A stretch of DNA of 10,308 bases from Oscillospiraceae bacterium (GTDB taxonomy: Bacteria > Bacillota_A > Clostridia > Oscillospirales > Oscillospiraceae). The DNA lies in contig JAGBAI010000148.1 in the NCBI GenBank assembly GCA_017939025.1, forward strand, positions 1 to 10,308. The letters are read 5' to 3'. How positions within the stretch are numbered: the stretch's first letter is position 1; each line of letters opens with the position of its first letter. The position numbers and the translations under genes are program-made. Below the pieces are notes generated by a model. That model made no database searches. It worked only from the letters and a program-made list of their open reading frames with translations, and was not told where the DNA came from. Below, in pieces: positions 1 to 9,100 of this stretch.

Positions 1-15
1 ATTGATTCTGTACGG

Positions 16-34
16 CAGAGGAATTTCACCTCTG
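16..34 (-). other. Stem-loop in the intron domain I region
   Basis: CAGAGG pairs with CCTCTG around a 7-base loop TGAAATT. Together with the stems at 40-54, 66-79 and 101-121 it makes a run of hairpins filling the first 126 bases of the intron. Confidence 0.6.
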
Positions 35-100
35 AATTTGAGATTTGAGTTCTCTACGATATTTTCTTGATATATCAAGTGCTATCGCATGGTGCTGTTC

Positions 101-121
101 GTCATAGCTGTCTGCTACGAC
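101..121 (-). other. Stem-loop in the intron domain I region
   Basis: On the minus strand GTCGTAGC pairs with GCTATGAC (8 pairs, one G-T) around a 5-base loop AGACA. It lies 20 bases inside the intron boundary and supports the reading of this stretch as structured RNA instead of coding sequence. Confidence 0.7.
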
Positions 122-3100
122 TTATGCACAACGTTTCGCACAATTTTTGTAATTATGTGCCTCGTCCACGAACAGTCGGTCAACGCCCAACTGCTCAAAG
201 GTCACAACATCATCTTTCCGGTGGCCTGCCCGGAGTTTTTCCAGCCGGGTTTCCAGACCACGCTTGGTGCGCTCCAACTGCTTGACGGTGAACTTTTCAC
301 CGCCGTTGTCCTGCACTTCCTGGATGCCCATGGTGATATCCGTGATCTGGTCTTGCAGAATCCACTCCTGCCGCTGCTGGCTCATGGGGATTCTCTCAAA
401 CTGGCTGTGACCGATGATGACCGCATCATAGTCGCCTGTGGCGATCCGGGCGCAAAACTTTTTCCGGTTATGCTTTTCAAAGTCCCGCTGCTTGGTCACA
501 AGGATATTGGCAGAGGGGTACAGCCGCAGAAATTCAGATGCCCACTGCTCTGTCAGATGGTTGGGAACCACAAAAATAGACTTCTGGCATAGCCCTAACC
601 GCTTGCTTTCCATGGCGGCGGCAACCATTTCAAAGGTCTTTCCTGCGCCGACCTCATGGGCAAGGAGAGTATTGCCGCCGTAAAGAGTGTGGGCAATGGC
701 ATTGCGCTGATGCTCCCGGAGGGTGATTTCCGGGTTCATGCCAGCAAAGACAATGTGACTGCCATCATACTCACGGGGACGGATGGAGTTCATTTCCTCG
801 TTGTACTGCTTGACGATTGCCTGACGGCGATCCGGATCACGCCAGATCCAGTCTTTGAATGCTTCCCGGATCATGGACTGCTTCTGGGATGCCAGGGTGG
901 TTTCCTTGGCGTTCAGCACCCGCTTTTCCTTACCCTCGTCATCATAAACGGTGTCATAAATGCGAACATCCCGGAGGTTCAGAGAGTCCTCCAGGATGTC
1001 ATAGGCGCTGGCCCGGTCAGTACCGTAGGTGCTGTACGCGGCAACGTCATCGTAGAATATTCTGCCTTTGTTGGTGATGTTCCATGCGGCGGTATAGGAA
1101 GAGTACTGCACCTGGATGGTGTCCAGCAGACGTTTGGGGGTATCAAAGGTTTCATTCATAAACTGCTGGATGTAAGACTTGTCAATCCAGGTGGCACCCA
1201 GACGGACTTCGATTTCCGAAGCATCCAGGTCTTTGGGCTGGGCAGCACGGAGGGCTTCCACATTGACCATGTAAGCAGGATCATCCACTGCCGCAGCTTC
1301 CGCCTGCCGCAGTTTCTTTCTGACATTACCGGAAAGGTACTCGTCCGCGGTCTGCCATCCATCCAGCGGATCAGACAGGTATAATGGGTCTTTGAAAATA
1401 ACGCCCCGGAGATCGGATGCCACTTCCTCCACTGTCTTTCCGCAGAGCTGGGACATATATTCCATATCTACTTCTGCTTTTTCTGCAATGGAAATAGCCA
1501 GAGCTTCGCTTGCAGTTTCAACAGAGGTAACGACCCGGTGGGGTTGGATAGTTCGTTTGGTGAACATATCGGCTTTTCGCAGGAAGTTACCTTCATCGTC
1601 CATCACTTCCAGAGCGCACAGAAGGAAATAGGAGGAATCATCGGAATAAGCCAGCTTGTTGCCCCGGTTGTTAATGATGCCGTACTTGGCAACGAAGTTG
1701 TCATAGACCTCGTTCAGCTCCGCCTGATACTGCTTTATCACAGAATCCGGATAATGCTCGTCCATCTGGACTTCGATCAGATTCTGGACGCAGTTCTTTA
1801 GCTGAATCATGCCCTTGATGCGTTCCTTGGCGGTGGCGTTCAGATCGGGTTTGACCATGATGCTGTTTTCCCGGAAATAGACTTCACCATCCACAACGGT
1901 GTAGGAGTAGTTTTTTACGTTGGGATCGGCAGGAAGGGTTTCCTTGATGGCTTCGCCCTCGCCAATGTCGGGTAGTTCCGCTTCCTGATAGCTGCCCCGG
2001 ATGTGCTGCACTGCCTCATGGAGCTGGTCGGCAAGGGAAACATCCTCCAGCGGCTCCACGGTATAGTCCATACCATGCGCGGTGCTTTCGGAGCTGTTTT
2101 TACCCATGACCATTTCCGGGTGTTCCAGGAAATAGCTGTTGATGGCATAACCATCCTCCGTTTGACCCAAGTGAATCCATTCCGGTTCAATTTCTATGGG
2201 ACGGTCACGCTTCTGCAGGAAGATGATATCCGATACCACTTCCGTGCCAGCGTTGGCTTTGAAAGCGGTGTTGGGCAGACGGATGGCACCTAAGAGGTCA
2301 GCCCTCTGCGCCAGATATTTCCGTACATTGGCGTTCTGGGCATCCAGGGTATAGCGGCTGGTGACAAAGGCCACCACGCCGCCGGGACGCACCTGATCCA
2401 GTGCCTTGGCAAAGAAATAGTTGTGGATATTGAAGTTCAGTTTGTTATAGGCAGGGTCATTGACCTTGTACTGACCAAAGGGAACATTGCCGATGGCAAG
2501 GTCATAGAAGTCACGGCGGTCTGTGGTTTCAAAACCTGCCACGGTGATGTTTGCCTTGGGATAAAGCTGCTGGGCGATCCGTCCGCTGATGGCATCCAGC
2601 TCCACACCATACAGGCGGCTGTTATTCATTTCCTCTGGGAGCATACCGAAGAAATTGCCGACGCCCATTGCCGGTTCCAGAACATTGCCTGTTTTGAATC
2701 CCATGTTGCCCAGGGCTTCATACATTGCCCGGATGACCGTGGGACTGGTGTAGTGGGCATTGAGGGTGGATGCACGGGCGGCATCATACTCTGCCGGGGT
2801 GAGAAGGTCTTTCAGTTCCTGGTATTCCGTTGACCAGTTTGCTTTGTTGGGGTCAAAGGCATCCGGGACACCTCCCCAGCCGACATAGCGGGACAGGACT
2901 TCCTGCTGCTCCGGGGTGGCCTGTGCGCCCTCTGCTTCCAGAGATTTCAACAGCTTGATAGCATTGATATTGGCCTGGAACTTTGCCTTGGCACCGCCCA
3001 CACCCAGATCATCGTCGGTGATATGGAAATTCTGGGCATTGCGGCGGATATTGGCTGTGTGTTCTTCATAGGCGGCTTCCTCCGCTGCCTTGGCATTGGG

Positions 3101-6100
3101 GAAGGTTTTCCATTCGCCACCAACCTGGATGGAGATGGGGTTGCTGTCCAGTTCTTCCTCAACGGTTACTTCCTGGGCGGGCAGTACCTTTTCCTCTGGT
3201 GTAAACAGATGGGAATTGCGTTCATCCTGCCGGAGAAGATCTTCAAACTGGTTATGGGGCAAAACTTCATGGCTCCAGCTATACGGCCCGGTATCAATGC
3301 GGATACCGTTTTCACTGATATATCCAATGGTGCCTTTGATATCCCGGTCAGGGTATGGCAGCACCACACTGTCTCCAGCCTGATAAGAAGGAACACCTTC
3401 CAACGTTACGGGTTCCTTCTGGATGAGTTCCAGAGAGAATCCATCCCGCTCCTGCTGGTACATAGCCCGGAGGATGGGGGCGACCTTATCCCATTTGAAG
3501 GATAAACGGGCTTCAGAATTGCCGTGAATGTCCACCTTCAGATCCAGAGTAGTTCCACTGTATTCTGCGGAGCCGCCGCCAGCAAGCTCCACCACACCAT
3601 CCTTGTTGGTGAAGGTGTCCGAAAGACGCATGGCAATATGGGTGTTGCTTTCGCCGTTGCGGAACCATCTGGCAGCGATTTCTTTATCCCTGGCATCCAG
3701 CAATCCTCCCTCGGCGGTTAGTACATCCTGTAAATCCGGGTCAACCTCATCCAGATCGGAAGCAAGAAATTCAGAAATGGCACCGTTGCGGTAGTCCTGC
3801 TGCAAAAGGTATTCAAAGGTGGCTTTTGGTTCTGCCCGGAAGATGGGATAGGCAAGGGAGGGATCTTGAAGCTGTACTTCGTGGTCGCGAATTTCTGTAA
3901 TAATAAAGGGCGTTTCTTCCAGATATACGGTATCTCCTACGGCGTAAGGAGGTGCGGTAGGATCACGGTCTGGCAAGTCAAATATTACAGAACTGTCCGT
4001 TTCCGGTGCTGTTTTTTCGGGTTCTTCCTGCAAAACCGGAATTGTGAAAATACCCTGATCCAGATTCAGCTCGAACAGAGAACGGCGCAGCTTAACAGGA
4101 GGCCGCTCTGGTTCATTCGGGATGGTGTACCAGATGAAGCTGTCATTGATGTAATCAATAACAGAATCTTCCCGCCATGCTTCATTTCGGTTACTGTGGA
4201 AAGCATCTCCGAATTTGAAGGTATTTCCCTTTGGTGTGGTAAATACTACATTTTCCAGGGTCTGACTTTCACTGACTCCGGTGATATGCTGTAATCCATG
4301 CAGATAATTTTCTGCGCTTACGGGGTTGTCGAAGTGGATGATCCTGCCGCCCTCTGAGTAAAAATCCTTCTGGGCAGCATCCCAGATCGCAAGGTCATCT
4401 GGGTTATCCATGACCGGGCGAACAGAAAACCGCTTCGGATCATACCGTGGGATTATTTTCGGGGCGGGAGATGCGCCAGAGATATCCTGCTCCGCTCTGG
4501 AATCCGGGAAGTCACCCCAAACGCGGATATACTTCTGGTCCTGTTTATCATAGACAGCAGCACCTTCGTACCGAAACCCATCTTCATCCTTAGTGCCATC
4601 CCAATATCCTTGGGCAGCTTTTTCCGCATCCTCCAGAGAACGGTAATCCTTCTTGTCGTCAAAACCATTTTCAATGTGATGGTAGACCACCACCTGAAAC
4701 CGCTTGGCGTTCTCTGTGATGGGTTCCGGCTTGGAAAGAACAGGATAGGTTTCGTCCACGATCTCCTGATGGAGCCGGTTGTGGAATTTGGTAGAGCCGA
4801 AATACAGCTTCACAAGCTGCATATCGTTATTGTCCAGAACTGCCCGTCTGACTGCTTCGTTTCCTTCTATGTGGGCACTCTCTGCAGGGGAATGTTTGCA
4901 GGCATTCTGATAAGCCACATCCTTCAGAACCGCATCCCGGATAACGGGATAGAACTGGTCATAGATGGCCCGGACAGTGGGTGGCGTTGTCTGTGCGGCT
5001 GGAGGAACGGTATGCTCCAGCTTCTGATATTCACCTGTATAGCAGAACAATTCATTATCTCCCGGCAGATAGACCTTTCCGTTTTCAAGGCACCGGAAAA
5101 GGTCAGCCTGGGAATCACCGCTGGCAAGATAAAAACTGTAATGGGAATAGGTGTGCTTTGCCCAATCGTAACTGGACATACCCAGTTCCCGGTCTGAGGC
5201 AATTACTTTGGATATTTCATTGATGTCATATCCCTTTGGCAGCTTGCCAACTGCGGTAAAGTGATACCCTCTAAATTCAAAGCTCTCTCGTTCCGGTTTT
5301 TCCTGTTTGGGCAATTCCCGTTGTGGGCCAGCCAGCACCATTGCATAGTCCAGCGGTTCGGTGGAGTACATGGGGTCATCTTCCGGGGAGGTTAGATCCC
5401 GCATGACTGCCATAGGGCCAAGGTCATCAGTTGGATCGATCCGGATCACTTCGTAGGGGGTGTGGTTCACTTCTACCACAGTACCGATGAACGGTGGCTG
5501 CTGCTTTTCTTCCTCCGTCAGAAAGCGATCCTCTTTGATAAGCTGGGCAATACGCCGCTGCACTTTTGCCCAAGAAAGGGATACGCTTGCATCCGATGCA
5601 GATATCTCCAGAGGAAGCTCCGGAGAACCGCCATATTCTTTGGCAAGCCACGCGGCAGTATCCCTTTCACGGCCATGGTCTGCCATGTAGGTGACAACGT
5701 TCTTTTTGCTGTCAGTGATCCCGTTCCACCGAATCAGGCTTGCGTCGATTTCATCCTGGGTCAGCGTGGTTCGGACAGGATAACGGCCTGCATCCATAAG
5801 TCTGCGGATATGGGAAAGCATTTCATCATATCGGACTTCACGCTGTTTTCCATCCGGTTCCGGAGTGATGCGGACACCTTCTGCCACATAGTAGGCATAG
5901 GCATCTGTGCGGTCTGCCAGAGTGCAGAAACCTCCGGTTTCCGGTTGCCCCGGCTGGAGCTTATTTTCGTTGTATTCTGTCCGCAGAATATCAATTAGTT
6001 CTGCATCGGATTTCCCAGACTGGATATGAATGGCAATTCGTTCTTTTCGGCCCGATACACCCCAATCTTCCAGAAGAATGTGGTCAATGTCTGCCTGGGT

Positions 6101-9100
6101 GACTTCCCGGAGAACGGGTTCCGGATCTTTTTTCTGGGCTTTTGCGGCATCCTTTTCGGAGAGAATAACGAAAGTTTCTAGCTCCTGGCCAGGTACACGG
6201 TCAACCAGCACCATCCCGGCTCCGGTTTTGGAAATGGCAGCAGAGTGTTCCTGGAAGTCTGCAATAGGCAGGAAGCAGACCGTCACCGGACGCTTTCTGC
6301 CAATGACCTCCCGCTTTACGGTTTCCAGTCCTAACAGCTTGGAAATCGCCTGGGCATCCTTTTCAAAGGCAAAGTAGCCGTCGTTCAGCTTGACCAGTGC
6401 ATAATAATCTGGATGTTCCTTTTTGACCTCCCGGTAGGCTTCCCAGAAGGGGCCAACGGAGGCAATGGTTTGAGCAACATTCTCGTGGGAAGTTTCCTCT
6501 ACCACGGGCGCAGGCGGTTCCAGTTTGCCCAGGGAATATACATTGCGGTTTCCATCTTCATTGATGCCAGAGATGGTCACAGGATGATGCAGTCGCAGCT
6601 TTTCTAGGTTTTCTTCTAACTTGTGGGCAGGGATGCTACAGAAGTTCAGTCTGCCAGCACCGGCAAGGGCACGGGATGACAGATGCAGCCCAAGGATCGG
6701 GGCTGTGGCGTTGGCATCATCTCCATAGATTTCAAAGAAATCACCTACCTGATACAGCACGATATCTTCCGGATGATCGTGCTTGATATCATTGATCGCC
6801 TGGGCAGTATTTTTGTTCAGTTCCTCCTGCCGCGCTTCTGCTTCCTTGGCAGCTTGCAGCTCCGCTTCTTTTTTTGCCTTCTTTTCCCGTAGCTTGACCA
6901 GTTCATCGGGAGAAATGAAATGCCCGGATTCTATAAGAGAATCATAGTATTTCACTACCTTTTTCCAGGGAAGCTCTATTCTGGTACATCCTGGCTTATC
7001 GTAACGGATACCTCTGCTGTCATAGTTTTCGTGACTATGAAAGTTGCGAGAGAGGGCAACATTACCGCCGCCAGTGCCATACTCTTTTTTCAGAAAGTCC
7101 AGCTTTTCCTTTGGTGTGTGTGGGGTATGAAAGAAGTCGTAGATTCTGAGCTTGGTGTATTCGTAATGGGAACCACCGGATAGTGCATCCTCAATTTCAT
7201 CTTCTGTGATGAAAGGGTGTTCTTCCGGAATAGCGATCATATCGCTGGTATACTCCTTCCGGGGGATGGCATATTGCTCCATCAGAGGAACCAGATTGTT
7301 GGGATTGCTGGCACGGAAACGCATGATTTCCCGGTCCTGAGCATAAGCATCCCGGAGATTATATAGTTGATCCATTATGGCTCCATAGGATTCCGGTTCG
7401 GAAAGGAATACCTTTATCTGTTCCGTTTCACTGGGGAAGCCACCCCGAAGATCGTGGATGATACGCATATACTTGTTGTCCGTATATTTGTGGTCAACAT
7501 CACGGGTAAGATAGATCAGCTTCTCAGCCAGTTCCTTTTGCTCAAAAGAACGCATTTCAGCCAGTTCCACATTTGTGGCAAACTGGCCTTCGTCCAGCAG
7601 TTCACCAATTCGGTTGGCAACATCCTCCCAAGACAGGATCTGTGCGTTTCTGGCATACCGTGCGGAATCTCCATAAGTGATGTGCATACCGTCCTCGGCA
7701 TACCATGCAGATACCTTGGTATCTCCAAACTTCAGACCATAGCCACCGTGATAGGTCTTTTGGATGAAGGACAGCAAGGATTCCCTGGGAAGCTGCTTGG
7801 AATATTCAATGGCAATCCGGGTACGAGCATTGTCCGTATTGCTGCCCACCCGGAGAAACTGGTCGATATATTCCTGTGGCATAGTAAAAGCGGAGGGTGC
7901 TATTTCTGCACTCTCCGCTTCTGCGATATATTGTATTTGTGCTGCTTCCGATGCAAAGAAGGAGAATTGTTCTCCCGCTGTGGGAGGTTCCTCATCTGTC
8001 AGGCGTAAATCAGTTCCGTCAGAATGATCTCCTCTGCCTGGGCCTTCAAGGTGTTCATCAGCCCCACCCATTTCATCGGGTCGCTGGCCTTCAGTTCCTC
8101 CGTCACTCCCGCCGACTTCTTCAGCTCCGTCAGGATCTGTTCCAGCCGCTGGTTCGCCGTCTGGTCGATCTCCCGCAGATGGGGGTACAGAGTCTCCGAC
8201 AGGATCATGCTGTTCCACAGGATCGGACGGTGTTCCTTCAGATAGGTTTTCCGCATCCTCCCGTACTTGGTCAGCGGCTGTGGGTTCTGGTCGGACAGGC
8301 TCAGGTTGGGGATAAAGTAGTCCCCGTTCTTTCTGTAAGTCAGTTCGCTCATGGTCATGGCTCCTTTCCGCGTGTTTTTCTCTTTCGTATCGTTTGACGG
8401 TGACTTCAATCTGCCGCAGAACGGCTTCGCTGGTCTGGCTGATGGCACTGCCCAGTGCGGATATGGTCTGGGGTGTATTGAAGTCAAAGACCGGCATGAA
8501 GTCTAAGTGTTCATACCGCAGTTCCGGGTTCATCCCGCACCGGGACAGGATGGTGTAGGTGGTGCTGACCACTGCCGCCTGATGAAAGATAAACCGGATG
8601 TTTTCTTCATCATACTCTTCCAGAAACGAACCGTCAACGATGCGGAGAATGTCCTGCCCATGAGCATCCCAGTAGTCTGCCATCGTCCAGTTGACGATTT
8701 CTTCAATCAGGTCTGGGAGGTTTCGGGCATCATCCACTTCAAAACGTTCTGTCAGTGCGAAGGTAACTGCCAGTTCATGTTCTTCCCGGAACTGGAATAG
8801 GTAGGGATACCGGGCATTTTTGCCGCCGCGTGTGTCCGCTACATCGAATACATATTTCAGTTCCGGATTATCTCCGGAAGTGTCAATGAGTGCAATGCCC
8901 GTATTCTTGCCCCGGACATAGCGGCGCATCTGCTTGTTCCAGGTATCATAGTCAGCGCAGGCGGTGGCATCCGGGCGCTGGGCAAAGATCATGAGCTGCT
9001 CGTGGTAGGGGTATTTGTACAGCCTTGCCATAGTTTGCAGAAATGCAGTCCAGTTTTGGTAGCTGCTTGTGACCTGGACGGCGGTTTGGTCTGCCAACTG

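Larger units (their letters stand above)
1..141 (-). mobile_element. 5' end of a group II intron inserted in the helicase gene (continues outside window)
   Basis: Group II introns are self-splicing ribozymes that also move as retroelements with an encoded reverse transcriptase. The helicase reading frame matches its family up to 'DEAHNYKN', then diverges exactly at GTGCG (141-137), which fits the 5' boundary consensus GUGYG. The following bases are densely structured on the minus strand: an 8-pair stem GTCGTAGC/GCTATGAC at 121-101, a palindrome at 79-66, a short stem GAGA/TCTC at 54-40 and a 6-pair stem CAGAGG/CCTCTG at 34-16, as expected for domain I. There is no coding potential matching the helicase. 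The intron is in sense orientation, so splicing could restore the gene; the exon ends with the first base (T) of a codon that would be Leu if exon 2 begins with TG. The reverse transcriptase gene, domains V-VI and 3' exon are outside. The intron class cannot be assigned from this portion. Confidence 0.8.

Noticed and set aside
122..142. The CAKRCA ending as a natural C-terminus of the helicase
   Set aside because: These codons begin in the last exon base and run into the intron; the family continues well past the DEAH box, so this stop is a product of the insertion.
89..592. Plus-strand open frame opposite the helicase region
   Set aside because: It is antisense to conserved helicase codons, has no recognisable family features and reads into the intron; it is a shadow of the minus-strand gene.
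656..1384. Plus-strand 242-codon open frame
   Set aside because: It lies entirely opposite the conserved region between methyltransferase and helicase; its composition follows the opposite strand and no domain is visible.
7367..8008. Plus-strand 213-codon open frame
   Set aside because: It is antisense to the first repeated module and shows no family signature or convincing ribosome binding site.
8353..8487. N-terminal extension of the TnpV frame by 45 codons
   Set aside because: The extension has no similarity to TnpV and the ribosome binding site at 8367-8361 points to the ATG at 8352.
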